A stretch of 64,000 nucleotides of DNA from NCBI GenBank assembly GCA_050178015.1, contig JBFXGM010000014.1, positions 48,709 through 112,708 on the forward strand. The letters run 5' to 3'. Positions 42,826-49,652 of the stretch are shown piece after piece (within the stretch, counting starts at the first letter, position 1; each line of letters starts with the position of its first letter). This DNA comes from Gaoshiqia sp050178015. GTDB lineage: Bacteria > Bacteroidota > Bacteroidia > Bacteroidales > Prolixibacteraceae. The notes below the pieces were generated by a model. It searched no databases. It saw only the letters and a list, made by a program, of their open reading frames with translations, and had not been told where the DNA came from. A program made the position numbers and the translations under genes.

Positions 42826-42852
42826 AAAAAACCCGGTCCTCTGACCGGGTTT
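42826..42852 (-). terminator. Rho-independent terminator
   Basis: AAACCCGGTC pairs with GACCGGGTTT over a 4-base loop, with an extra T-run on the minus strand. It ends the leftward transcript of the 64-residue gene and the packaging-ATPase group. Confidence 0.85.
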
Positions 42853-42882
42853 CATGGCAATAAGAAAAGGTAGAAAAGCTGG

Positions 42883-43077
42883 TCAGCAGATGACCAGTTT
42901 ATTTTTCAGAAATTCGATCTGTTTTTTGGTGAGGTACTTTTGGGTTTTGGTGTAGTCCATTTCCCGCAGTTCGTCGTAATATAATTCGTTCAGGTATCGG
43001 CTGAGCGTGCGGAAGGGTATTTCCGCCAGCTGCGCAAATTCGTGCTTCAACATGCCAACTTTTTTTTCATCGGTCAT
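42883..43077 (-). CDS. Small helix-turn-helix protein (DUF4248-like)
   Basis: The 64-residue protein contains FAQLAEIPFRTLSRYLNELY, then KYLTKKQIEFLKNKL. This matches the short winged-helix proteins of the DUF4248 type common on Bacteroidetes mobile elements. It could regulate the element. Its start touches the stop of the next gene. Confidence 0.7.
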   Translation of the reverse strand: MTDEKKVGMLKHEFAQLAEIPFRTLSRYLNELYYDELREMDYTKTQKYLTKKQIEFLKNKLVIC

Positions 43078-43370
43078 TAAAACAATTTTTTGATCCGGTT
43101 AACCAGTTTTTGCCACCATGTTAGCGGTTTGCGTTTTGCCGCAGCTGCTTTAAACTTTGGCGTTAGTTCGCGGCGAATGCTTTTCGTGGTAAAGGGCTGC
43201 GCAGATGCAGGCGATTGCCTCCGGCTAGGGCCGGGGGTTAGGTAAAAAGCGGCAATGTCTGGAAGGCGGCTGGTTCCGCGCCCGCAAACGCGGTCCATGT
43301 GTACTTCGCGGCCTGAGAAGGCATCGAAATAGCGGGTCCGTCCGTCGGTGGTGGTGGTTTTCAGGATCAT
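43077..43370 (-). CDS. Small basic protein of unknown function
   Basis: The 97-residue protein begins with ILKTTTTDGRTRYFDAFSGR and has a basic C-terminal half (KFKAAAAKRKPLTWWQKLVN) ending RIKKLF. There is no membrane helix. It is 4 bp from the ATPase gene and so may work with it. Confidence 0.68.
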   Translation of the reverse strand: MILKTTTTDGRTRYFDAFSGREVHMDRVCGRGTSRLPDIAAFYLTPGPSRRQSPASAQPFTTKSIRRELTPKFKAAAAKRKPLTWWQKLVNRIKKLF

Positions 43371-43373
43371 GGG

Positions 43374-43955
43374 TCAGCTAAATTTTATGCGTTCGTAATA
43401 GTGAGGATTGGTTTCGGCTTTTTGGTTGATGCGTTCCTGGTGGCGGATCATATCGTCCAGGTTACGTAGTTCGTCCTTGCGGCGGATGATGTTATCCACG
43501 GTTTTGAACAAAAACAGGTCGGTACAATTGGTGAAAGCCTGTGGCGGCACGTCGGTAAAGCCGTGGGCAATCAACAACAGGTCGATCTTTTTTTGGCGGC
43601 GGCGGATGTACAGGTATTTCAGCCAGTCGTTGGTGCTGGCCATTAAATAGCTGCGGCAGTCATCAAATGCCAGGAAACCGTCAAAATAAAAGTCACGGAG
43701 CCGCTGCATGGCCGCCTGGTCTTCTTTTTGGATGAATGTCCAGATGTACCTGCGGATACCTTCAAACTGAAAGTCGGAAGGTCGTTTCAGTTCCGTTTCG
43801 GGGTAGTCGGTCCACTCCGCACTGTCGGGGGTAATGATCAGGGCTTTGCGCCCCGGCTTAGCCACGTATGTTTCAATGATCTTCCGGGTGAGCGTACTTT
43901 TTCCCGTGCCATTAAAACCCAGGATGATCGTTTGCTTAGTTGTCCGGTTGCTCAT
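43374..43955 (-). CDS. P-loop ATPase, genome-packaging candidate
   Basis: The 193-residue protein has Walker A GFNGTGKST (residues 13-21), a following TYVAKPGRKALIITPDSAEW strand, and Walker B FLAFDD near residue 97. It ends with a conserved-looking HGFTDVPPQAFTNCTDLFLF. Small P-loop ATPases of about 200 residues in the FtsK-HerA/Zot line package DNA in tailless PRD1- and PM2-like viruses. It has no terminase nuclease domain. A Zot-like assembly role is the alternative. It overlaps the coiled-coil gene by 20 bp. Confidence 0.82.
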   Translation of the reverse strand: MSNRTTKQTIILGFNGTGKSTLTRKIIETYVAKPGRKALIITPDSAEWTDYPETELKRPSDFQFEGIRRYIWTFIQKEDQAAMQRLRDFYFDGFLAFDDCRSYLMASTNDWLKYLYIRRRQKKIDLLLIAHGFTDVPPQAFTNCTDLFLFKTVDNIIRRKDELRNLDDMIRHQERINQKAETNPHYYERIKFS

Positions 43956-44595
43956 GCTTCAGCTTGCTTACTTCGTTGCGTGTTTTCTCGATTTCCTTTT
44001 CCATTTGCAGGCGTTCCAGCTCGCGGCGCACTTCTTTCAGCTCATTTTCGGCCTGCTTTTTTTCCAGGTTGGCTTTTCGCAGCTTTCCGGCCATGTTGAA
44101 TTTTCGGCCTATCACCATGGTAGCGGGGATGGCTGCCATGGCCCAGGGCGGCAGGTTAAAGCTGTTTTCGGCAAAGTAAACTGATAGGTGCTGGCTTATT
44201 TCGTTCAGTTCGTCGCGTGTGGCCTGGAATGTTTTGGCGTCGGGTTCCATAGCGTACACGGCTATACCGGTGCTCAGCAGTTCGTCGATGGTTTTCACCA
44301 CAAAAAAGGCTGTAACCTTGCTGGTTTCAAATTGCTGTTTACTGTACAGCGGCCCTTCGTCAACGGTTTCGGTTTCTTCAAATTCGCTATCGTCGGGCAG
44401 CTCGGGCGCGGGCTGTTCCTGCTTGGGAATTTCTATTTCATCCAGGTAATCGTTCAGGTAATCGTCGCCAGCTGGTATGTAATTATTTTCGGGTGCCGTT
44501 GCGTTTCCCTGCATGGCCACGTCGTGCGGTGGCCGCATCGTTTCGACCTGTCGTGACCGTACGTTTTCCAATTCATTTTCATCTAACATTCCCAT
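43936..44595 (-). CDS. Acidic protein with C-terminal coiled coil
   Basis: The 219-residue protein has a disordered acidic N-terminal half (LNDYLDEIEIPKQEQPAPEL), a short hydrophobic segment (PPWAMAAIPATMVIG), and a long coiled coil (LEKKQAENELKEVRRELERL). It overlaps the ATPase gene by 20 bp. A scaffold or ATPase partner is possible, but no family is recognised. Confidence 0.72.
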   Translation of the reverse strand: MGMLDENELENVRSRQVETMRPPHDVAMQGNATAPENNYIPAGDDYLNDYLDEIEIPKQEQPAPELPDDSEFEETETVDEGPLYSKQQFETSKVTAFFVVKTIDELLSTGIAVYAMEPDAKTFQATRDELNEISQHLSVYFAENSFNLPPWAMAAIPATMVIGRKFNMAGKLRKANLEKKQAENELKEVRRELERLQMEKEIEKTRNEVSKLKHEQPDN

Positions 44596-44599
44596 AGCG

Positions 44600-44878
44600 T
44601 TATTTTAGGGCGTTGGTTATTATTTCCTGCACAAAGGTTTTGGCCGGTTTAACTTCGATCAGCCGGACCATCAGTTTTTTGCTGAAGGCGCCCAGGCAGA
44701 AAAACACCTGGTTGTTTTGAACTTCGGTAAACATGGCGGCGTGTGTTTCCCCGGGTCGAAGCTGTACGGCGTTGATATAGCCAACCAGGCCGCCTTCAAC
44801 CGAATCGAGGTTTTGCAGCACTTCGGGCAGTTTGCTTTTGATCAGGTTTTTGATCAGCGGGTTATCCAGCAGGCTCAT
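44600..44878 (-). CDS. Small protein of unknown function
   Basis: The 92-residue protein starts MSLLDNPLIKNLIKSKLPEV and has beta-rich GETHAAMFTEVQNNQVFFCL, then IEVKPAKTFVQEIITNALK. There is no membrane helix. Its start overlaps the end of the upstream coiled-coil gene by 17 bp. Confidence 0.7.
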   Translation of the reverse strand: MSLLDNPLIKNLIKSKLPEVLQNLDSVEGGLVGYINAVQLRPGETHAAMFTEVQNNQVFFCLGAFSKKLMVRLIEVKPAKTFVQEIITNALK

Positions 44879-45509
44879 TCTCTTGCTTTAGGCTGTCTTT
44901 AATACTTTTGATTTCGGCCTTGCTGATGAGTTGCGGGAAACCATCCAGCTCGATTTCTTTGGCGGTAATGTACCGGTTAAACAGCGACACCAGCAGGTCA
45001 GCCGGGCGGGTTTCTTTGCCGGTTACCTTAGCCACCTTCCTGGCGTAGCGTTTCAGCACTTCGAGTGTGAATGGCGGCACAATGACGCGCATTTCGTTGT
45101 CAACCGGGCGGTATTTTTCGAGGTTGGAGGCGGTGCCCTGTAATTCGGCCAACCGGTTGCCCAGGTTCTGGTTCCGATCGTTGAGTTCGGTAATTAATTC
45201 GTTCAATGCCAATACCTGGCTTTCCAGCTGTTCAACTTCTTGTTTCGATCCGTCGCGGGCGGCTGTCAGGCGGTCGCAATCGGCTTGCAATACCTGTATT
45301 TTTTCCAGGTCGGCAGGCAGGCTTTGGCTGAGCTTTTGCACGGTGCGGACGGCCTTTTCCACCGAACCGCGCAGTATTTCGCGGCCTGTGAGGGTGGTCA
45401 GGTCATGATCCGGAAAGATTTCAGGCAATGCTTCGTTGATGATCTGTTGGTCATCTTCGCGGAGACGGGCCGCGAATTGTTGTTTCACAATGTTTTGTAC
45501 TTCGGGCAT
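44862..45509 (-). CDS. Coiled-coil protein heading the ATPase operon
   Basis: The 215-residue protein has an N-terminal helical domain (FAARLREDDQQIINEALPEI), a central coiled coil (residues 70-125), and a C-terminal RHH/helix-rich part (EVLKRYARKVAKVTGKETRP). It is the first gene of the group that includes the ATPase. Its promoter must lie in 45510-45660, back to back with the candidate RNA promoter. Function unknown. Confidence 0.7.
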   Translation of the reverse strand: MPEVQNIVKQQFAARLREDDQQIINEALPEIFPDHDLTTLTGREILRGSVEKAVRTVQKLSQSLPADLEKIQVLQADCDRLTAARDGSKQEVEQLESQVLALNELITELNDRNQNLGNRLAELQGTASNLEKYRPVDNEMRVIVPPFTLEVLKRYARKVAKVTGKETRPADLLVSLFNRYITAKEIELDGFPQLISKAEIKSIKDSLKQENEPAG

Positions 45510-45534
45510 ATTGAACTTTATTTAATGGTTTTCG

Positions 45535-45542
45535 TATATTTG
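45535..45542 (+). promoter_or_regulatory. -7 box (TATATTTG) facing right
   Basis: TATATTTG is an exact match, with TTGA at 45511 (20 bp upstream) for the -33 part. No reading frame follows, so it should start the short RNA described next. Confidence 0.6.
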
Positions 45543-45549
45543 CATATAG

Positions 45550-45682
45550 GATTTGAAACGTTTCGGACGTACAGCGTTGGGCAAATGCACAAAGGCATCA
45601 GATCGGGAACCTTGATTAACAAATTACCGGTTAGCCCAACTAACAGTGGCCCCGGATCAGTTAATCAAGGTTCTTCTTTTTT
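45550..45682 (+). ncRNA. Candidate structured small RNA
   Basis: This stretch of about 133 bases has no open frame. It follows a good promoter and ends in TTCTTTTTT. Perfect 14-bp arms, GAACCTTGATTAAC (45607-45620) and GTTAATCAAGGTTC (45660-45673), close a 39-base loop that holds a smaller hairpin GTTAG-CCCAA-CTAAC (45631-45645). The 3' end runs antisense into the nuclease-like gene. The ends are estimates from the promoter and the T-run. Confidence 0.55.
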
Positions 45683-46026
45683 ATAATAGAATGGTCGTAA
45701 TAAATATTCCCATTTGCTCCTTCCCTTACATACATGCGAACAAAATATGTTTCATTTTCAAAAGTCCATTCCGAAAAGAAGGTGTAAACCGCTTTAATAT
45801 CCGGCCTGTTTCTTTTATCCGGGCTAATATCGATCAGCTTTGAATTTTTAAGCTGACTGGTAACTGAGTAAATAAATTCGGCCTTAATCCTGCTTGAATT
45901 GGAAGAAACGGCATGTTTCACCCCCTGCCTGGTAAATTGAATTTGTTTTCTGATTTCGTCATGAAAGACCGACCTGCCTATTAAGTTTTTTTCAGCCCAG
46001 CTTAATGCTTCTTTGGAATAGGACAT
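45661..46026 (-). CDS. Phage BECR-type nuclease-like protein
   Basis: The 121-residue protein starts MSYSKEALSWAEKNLIGRSV. It has a His-rich helical start (GVKHAVSSNSSRIKAEF), then strands (IKAVYTFFSEWTFENETYFV, then MYVREGANGNIYYDHSII). This is the outline of the barnase-EndoU-ColicinE5/D-RelE-like domains found in mobile elements. The assignment is by pattern only. Its stop codon lies inside the right arm of the candidate RNA. A further in-frame ATG lies 51 bp upstream. Confidence 0.62.
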   Translation of the reverse strand: MSYSKEALSWAEKNLIGRSVFHDEIRKQIQFTRQGVKHAVSSNSSRIKAEFIYSVTSQLKNSKLIDISPDKRNRPDIKAVYTFFSEWTFENETYFVRMYVREGANGNIYYDHSIIKKKNLD

Positions 46027-46144
46027 TTTTGTTTTAAAAATATGCCCTTTGAAAATAGCGGCTGGAAAAAAGGGCAAAAACCCGAAAAAACAGCAGAAAA
46101 CCGAAGTTTTGGCAAAAATCGCCAGATATGGTTAAGCAGGGCAT

Positions 46145-46173
46145 AAAAAAGCCCGGCGGGGTGTGGCCGGGCT
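46145..46173 (-). terminator. Rho-independent terminator
   Basis: AGCCCGGC pairs with GCCGGGCT over an 8-base loop, and a T-run follows on the minus strand. It ends the transcript of the 46229-47677 gene group. Confidence 0.85.
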
Positions 46174-46198
46174 TGTGTGGGCGCAAGGATAAGGGAAG

Positions 46199-46218
46199 GG
46201 ACAGGACGTGTCCTGTCC
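46199..46218. repeat. REP-like palindrome
   Basis: GGACAGGAC-GT-GTCCTGTCC is identical to the copy at 36382-36401, including the next bases CGTAC. It lies between a stop codon and a terminator. Confidence 0.75.
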
Positions 46219-46228
46219 GTACTGTTCC

Positions 46229-46477
46229 CTAAAGGGTTACCGGCAGGCGTAGCCGTATCCGGTCTTCGGGGTCGGTGATGTAATGGGTTGACACATCCTG
46301 CCAGTATGTTTTTCGGATCAGCAGGGCCAGGCAATACACCCAGGCAAACAGGGTGGAACCGCTGAGGTCGTAACTCGAAAACAGGTCGAGCCATCCCAGC
46401 GCCAGCACAATCAGGATCATGACCACGTCCACCAGGTCGGCGGCAGCTTTTTTCAGCAGGTAAAGCATGTAGCTCAT
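46229..46477 (-). CDS. Small two-helix membrane protein
   Basis: The 82-residue protein has two hydrophobic helices (LVDVVMILIVLALGWLDLF and LFAWVYCLALLI) and a polar tail. It lies 2 bp after the 113-residue gene. A holin-type role is possible but not shown. Confidence 0.68.
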   Translation of the reverse strand: MSYMLYLLKKAAADLVDVVMILIVLALGWLDLFSSYDLSGSTLFAWVYCLALLIRKTYWQDVSTHYITDPEDRIRLRLPVTL

Positions 46478-46479
46478 GG

Positions 46480-46821
46480 TTAGGCGGCTTGTTCGCGGGT
46501 TTCGGCCAGCTTGATGAAGCCCAGGGCAATTTCCACGACGGTTTCAACCACCATTTCGGCCATGTCGTTTTTCAGGTCAAATTCCTGCCTGAAATGGGCC
46601 ACCAGTTCCGTTTTTTCGGCGGTGGTGAGGTCGGCCAGCTCCGCTTTAGCTTCTTTGAGGTTACGCACTACGCCGAAAAATCCCAGGGCATCCTTAGCGA
46701 TGCCGATGGCTTCCATCGTGTCAATTTTCCCGTCGGCCAGGGCAGCGTCAACGGTTCCGGTAGTTTTGGCGATTACGGCCAGGTTCTTTTTCAGTTGTTC
46801 AATTCCTACTTGATTTTCCAT
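46480..46821 (-). CDS. Helical protein of unknown function
   Basis: The 113-residue protein starts MENQVGIEQLKKNLAVIAKT. It is mostly helical with ADLTTAEKTELVAHFRQEFD, resembling small phage proteins of Bacteroidetes found next to membrane proteins. The start at 46821 is chosen because the frame upstream of it overlaps the 200-residue gene. Confidence 0.72.
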   Translation of the reverse strand: MENQVGIEQLKKNLAVIAKTTGTVDAALADGKIDTMEAIGIAKDALGFFGVVRNLKEAKAELADLTTAEKTELVAHFRQEFDLKNDMAEMVVETVVEIALGFIKLAETREQAA

Positions 46822-46856
46822 GTAATTAAAATTTATGGGTGAATAAATAATGGGTC

Positions 46857-47459
46857 TTAAAATCGGTAGCCTATTAAAAAGCTGTTGTTTCGTCCGGGGC
46901 CAAAGCCGTGCAGGTAACCGGCCATGAACCGCGATTTGCCGGGCACGTAAAACAAGCCCAGCTGAACGCGGGTACGGTCGTAGTCGTTTGGCCAGCCGCC
47001 CGCCTCCATGCGGTCGCGGGTGATACCGCCCACGGCGTACAGGCGCGACTTCACAACGGAGGGCCACGACATGTCGTGGCCGTACACCTGCGTTTGGCCG
47101 TACGGGCTTACCTGGTTGATTACCGGGATACTAAATTTGTAATCGAGTTTACTGCTCAGTAAAACACCCTGCACCCGGTTTGTAAACGAAATGACAACAT
47201 CTTGATTTCTAATTGTATCCGAATAAACACGGATACCCGCAGTGTCTTCCGAAATGGGTTTCAGTTCTGTCCGAAGTAGCTGGTTTTCTACCGTTTTAGG
47301 CATTTCGGCCAGTTGGTTGATAATGACCGGTTTTTCGTATGCCTGTAACTGCACGGCTGGTTTCCGGATAGCTTTCGGAATGAATACCAGGTTGAGCGTT
47401 ACCGAAACCGCCAACAGCACGATGACAAACAGTGCCAGGATGTTGCTGAATGTCCTCAT
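46857..47459 (-). CDS. Exported protein with beta-rich C-terminus (DUF6808-like)
   Basis: The 200-residue protein has an N-terminal membrane or signal helix (ILALFVIVLLAVSVTLNLVF), a helical stalk, and a beta-rich C-terminal half (RVQLGLFYVPGKSRFMAGYL) ending SFLIGYRF, a form seen in Bacteroides element proteins of the DUF6808 kind. A 20-bp palindrome (47062-47081) sits inside the frame without breaking it (YGHDMSWPSV). It overlaps the 73-residue gene by 4 bp. Confidence 0.7.
   Translation of the reverse strand: MRTFSNILALFVIVLLAVSVTLNLVFIPKAIRKPAVQLQAYEKPVIINQLAEMPKTVENQLLRTELKPISEDTAGIRVYSDTIRNQDVVISFTNRVQGVLLSSKLDYKFSIPVINQVSPYGQTQVYGHDMSWPSVVKSRLYAVGGITRDRMEAGGWPNDYDRTRVQLGLFYVPGKSRFMAGYLHGFGPGRNNSFLIGYRF
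47062..47081. repeat. 20-bp perfect palindrome inside a gene
   Basis: GGCCACGACATGTCGTGGCC equals its own reverse complement and is followed by GTAC, as in the other REP-like copies. It is in frame within the 200-residue gene. Confidence 0.7.
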
Positions 47460-47677
47460 ACGGTTTGGATAGCGGGGTTTATCAATCCCAAAACGACCAA
47501 CACCTGGTAGTAGTCGAAACCCCGGTCGGCGCAGTATTCGCGGATGGTCACTTTCTGAAATTTACTTTTACCTAACGAGGCTTTCAGGGTGGCGTGGGCT
47601 TCGCTGGCCCGGCTGGCCGATAGTCCTTCAAGCGTGGCAATGTCGCAGGTGCGTAGGGTGATGCGGTGGGTGGTCAT
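47456..47677 (-). CDS. Small DNA-binding-like protein
   Basis: The 73-residue protein starts MTTHRITLRTCDIATLEGLS. It has two helices with basic ends (ASEAHATLKASLGKSKFQKV, then IREYCADRGFDYYQVLVVLG), reminiscent of phage helix-turn-helix proteins. Three GTAAAC palindromes lie just upstream of its start, so it may be autoregulated. Confidence 0.68.
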   Translation of the reverse strand: MTTHRITLRTCDIATLEGLSASRASEAHATLKASLGKSKFQKVTIREYCADRGFDYYQVLVVLGLINPAIQTV

Positions 47678-47758
47678 GTAAACTAATGGTTTTTAAATAT
47701 ACCTGTGAAGTAAACCAATAGTTTACAAATTGTCAAGAGGTAAACAAAAAAAGTTTAC
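47678..47758 (-). promoter_or_regulatory. Three GTAAAC-type operator palindromes
   Basis: GTAAAC-CAATA-GTTTAC (47710-47726), GTAAAC-N7-GTTTAC (47740-47758) and the weaker GTAAAC-TAATG-GTTTTT (47678-47694) lie right before the 73-residue gene. A related GTAAAC-CGATG-GTTAAC lies at 50071-50087. This looks like a shared repressor site. Confidence 0.6.
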
Positions 47759-47759
47759 A

Positions 47760-48320
47760 GATATGGACAGGATATGTCCTGTCCTTACACTCAGTTACCA
47801 GTTGTCAATCACCAATCATCATTCATCAATCATCAATCATCAATCATCAATCAAACAACCCCTGCCAGAAAGTGTAAAAAAAGGTGTGCGGTTGTGCGGA
47901 AGTGCGGCTATGTGGTTAAAATGCTGATAATAAAGAAATTAAACCCGCACAACTTGACGGGTTGTGCAATAGTGCGGAAAAGTGCGGAAATAGTGCGCCT
48001 GTACCCTGCTCTGAATGAATGTTTTACAAGTTGTGCGCACGAAAGCACGACTTTTTTACTGAAATTTTGATACCCCTTTTTGTGAAAAGCTTTTAATAAA
48101 AAAAAGAGTATTTATATATATGTGACTGCCAGACTTTTACAAACCGCCGCCCCTTTTCCCCGGCTTTTTGCCGCCGTGCACCGATGCACAATTTCCTATT
48201 TTCAGGGGGGAGGGGCGGGATTTTGACGAATTTTGAAGGATGAATTTTGAAGGATGAATGACGCTTCGCGGATATTCACCCCAAACCCCTAAAGGGGCTT
48301 ATTAAATGACGCTTCGCGGA
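47760..48320. other. Gene-free repeat region, possible replication origin
   Basis: About 560 bp hold no supportable gene. In order there is a REP-like palindrome (47765-47784) and an ATCATCA tandem tract (about 47803-47853). Five direct GTGCGG motifs follow (47886, 47894, 47902, 47972, 47982) with an inverted copy at 47945. An AT-rich stretch lies at 48045-48130, and a 14-bp tandem repeat GAATTTTGAAGGAT x2 (48229-48256). A 16-bp direct repeat ATGACGCTTCGCGGAT lies at 48258 and 48306. Iteron-like repeats beside AT-rich DNA suggest an origin; no initiator gene is next to it. Confidence 0.45.
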
Positions 48321-48339
48321 TGATTGGCCGGTGGCAAAC

Positions 48340-48366
48340 AAAAAGCCCGGCTGGTGTGGCCGGGCT
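48340..48366 (-). terminator. Rho-independent terminator
   Basis: AGCCCGGC pairs with GCCGGGCT over a 7-base loop, with TTTTTG following on the minus strand. It ends the HicBA/zinc-finger transcript. Confidence 0.85.
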
Positions 48367-48387
48367 GGGTGCGGGTGTGCTGACGGA

Positions 48388-48618
48388 TCAGGCTACTTTG
48401 TTCATGCTGATTACTTCTACCTCCGCGCCTTTCTTGACGGCCTGCTCGGCGCGCGCCAGTACCTTGCGGGTGGTTTCGGCATCGAGGTAATACTCGCCGC
48501 AGTTTTGGCATACCTGGGCGGGCACGTCCTTGATGGCAATGATCGATCCGGCACGCTCCAGCGTTACCGTTGCTTTTCCCTTCCGGGTTTTCCCGTTTTT
48601 GCAAATTACACAGTCCAT
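48388..48618 (-). CDS. YgiT-type zinc-finger protein (MqsA-like N-terminus)
   Basis: The 76-residue protein has two Cys pairs, CVICKNG and CQNCGEYY, forming the zinc finger seen in the N-terminal half of MqsA/YgiT antitoxins. The C-terminal helix has TTRKVLARAEQAVKKG. The DNA-binding Xre half of MqsA is missing. It follows hicA by 7 bp and may form part of the same defence or addiction unit. Confidence 0.85.
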   Translation of the reverse strand: MDCVICKNGKTRKGKATVTLERAGSIIAIKDVPAQVCQNCGEYYLDAETTRKVLARAEQAVKKGAEVEVISMNKVA

Positions 48619-48625
48619 ACGCTTA

Positions 48626-48811
48626 TTAAATAGATGGAATATCCAGCTGTTTACAAATGATCTTACACATTAGATTTGACAGTTCGGGATGACGGCCAAC
48701 GGTTGACTGTTTCCCGTTTTCCCGGTTTCGGTACAGGCTATGATTTCCGCCTTCGCGCACCAGTTCGCAGCCGTGTTTCTTGAGGTGCTTGATGAATGCC
48801 GTCCGTTTCAT
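48626..48811 (-). CDS. hicA: HicA-family toxin
   Basis: HicA is a small RNase that cuts mRNA. The 61-residue protein matches the family along its whole length: HLKKHGCELVREGGNHSLYR, with the catalytic His in GGNHSLY, then TVGRHPELSNLMCKIICKQL. It overlaps hicB by 1 bp, in the order antitoxin then toxin. Confidence 0.94.
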   Translation of the reverse strand: MKRTAFIKHLKKHGCELVREGGNHSLYRNRENGKQSTVGRHPELSNLMCKIICKQLDIPSI

Positions 48812-49035
48812 TACACGATATTCAGTTTTCGGCGGATGGTTTTGCGCCCTTTGTACTGGCTTATGGTTTCTTCGCGGCGGTGTTCCATCACCAGCTGTAA
48901 GGCTTCTGTCAGGTTGGCCTTTAATTCGTCGATGGTTTTTCCCTGGGCAATGGCTTCGGGCACTTCCTGTACCTGCCCCACGTAATACCCATCGTCGCTT
49001 TTCTCGATGATCGCATTAAAATTCATCTTTTTCAT
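48811..49035 (-). CDS. hicB: HicB-family antitoxin
   Basis: The 74-residue protein has the HicB core: NAIIEKSDDGYYVGQVQEVP, then GKTIDELKANLTEALQLVM. The C-terminal tail is short and basic rather than a full DNA-binding domain. The start at 49035 (MKKMNFNAII) is preferred because 15 upstream codons cross the terminator. It pairs with hicA by overlap. Confidence 0.92.
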   Translation of the reverse strand: MKKMNFNAIIEKSDDGYYVGQVQEVPEAIAQGKTIDELKANLTEALQLVMEHRREETISQYKGRKTIRRKLNIV

Positions 49036-49057
49036 GTCTTTATTTTTTATCAAAGGT

Positions 49058-49089
49058 AAAAAACCCCGCCCAAATGTCAAGGGCGGGGC
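49058..49089 (-). terminator. Rho-independent terminator
   Basis: CCCCGCCC pairs with GGGCGGGG over a 9-base loop, followed by six T on the minus strand. It separates the 49100-49833 genes from hicBA. Confidence 0.87.
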
Positions 49090-49099
49090 GTGTGGGTTG

Positions 49100-49327
49100 T
49101 TACTCGTGCGGGGCCGGTCCCTTTTCGGCTTCGTCGATGATCTCGATCAGGTGGTAAAGGGTAAACAGGGCGTTTTGTCCGCCGTCGTTCTGTACAATGT
49201 CGCTCTCGAATGCGGCCACGCGAAAGATGTCCTTCAGGTGGCGGCGGATGGTTGGCAGCTCCGTTGGGGAGAAAAAGCGCAACAGCTCCTGCTGTTGGGC
49301 TTCGCACAGTTGGGCAGGTTTACTCAT
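49100..49327 (-). CDS. Small helical protein of unknown function
   Basis: The 75-residue protein starts MSKPAQLCEAQQQELLRFFS and has a helical end (NALFTLYHLIEIIDEAEKG). It overlaps the 110-residue gene by 8 bp. No family is recognised. Confidence 0.68.
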   Translation of the reverse strand: MSKPAQLCEAQQQELLRFFSPTELPTIRRHLKDIFRVAAFESDIVQNDGGQNALFTLYHLIEIIDEAEKGPAPHE

Positions 49328-49652
49328 GGCAGGCCTCCTTTCCTTCATCAATAAAGTCGATGAGTTCAGGCACAAGCTCCAGCAATGCTGCCCGGAGCCA
49401 CAACATCGATTCGTGGAATCGGTCGTCCAGGTCGTGTTTTTCTACAAAGTAATCTTCGTCGAGGTCGGTAATGAGCCGGTTGGTCACATTTAAAATTATT
49501 GTGAACAGTTGGCTAATGTTGGCCCTGTGTATCCTTACGCCCTTGCCGTTTTCGGCCACGACCAAAAATTCAGTTTCGTCAACCGGTTCGAGGCGCAACG
49601 GCCCCGCCGAACATATTTCCATGAGACGGAAGTAGATGGCAGCATCACGCAT
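49320..49652 (-). CDS. Helical protein of unknown function
   Basis: The 110-residue acidic protein contains ISQLFTIILNVTNRLITDLD and LRAALLELVPELIDFIDEGK. Its overall form resembles the 75-residue neighbour (both end with a similar LIEIID/LIDFID helix), so the two may be diverged copies. It overlaps genes on both sides by 8 bp. Confidence 0.68.
   Translation of the reverse strand: MRDAAIYFRLMEICSAGPLRLEPVDETEFLVVAENGKGVRIHRANISQLFTIILNVTNRLITDLDEDYFVEKHDLDDRFHESMLWLRAALLELVPELIDFIDEGKEACHE

Noticed and set aside
46002..46547. 181-codon Pro/Arg-rich frame
   Set aside because: It is the shadow of the 82-residue membrane protein, a terminator and a REP-like palindrome, and has no domain-like composition.
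47803..47853. CRISPR array (repeated ATCATCA units)
   Set aside because: The unit is 7 bp, directly tandem and without spacers. It is a simple-sequence tract; a short related tract occurs at 52815-52850.
48388..48618. MqsR-MqsA toxin-antitoxin pair
   Set aside because: No MqsR-like toxin is adjacent. The neighbour is HicA, and the protein lacks the Xre half of MqsA.
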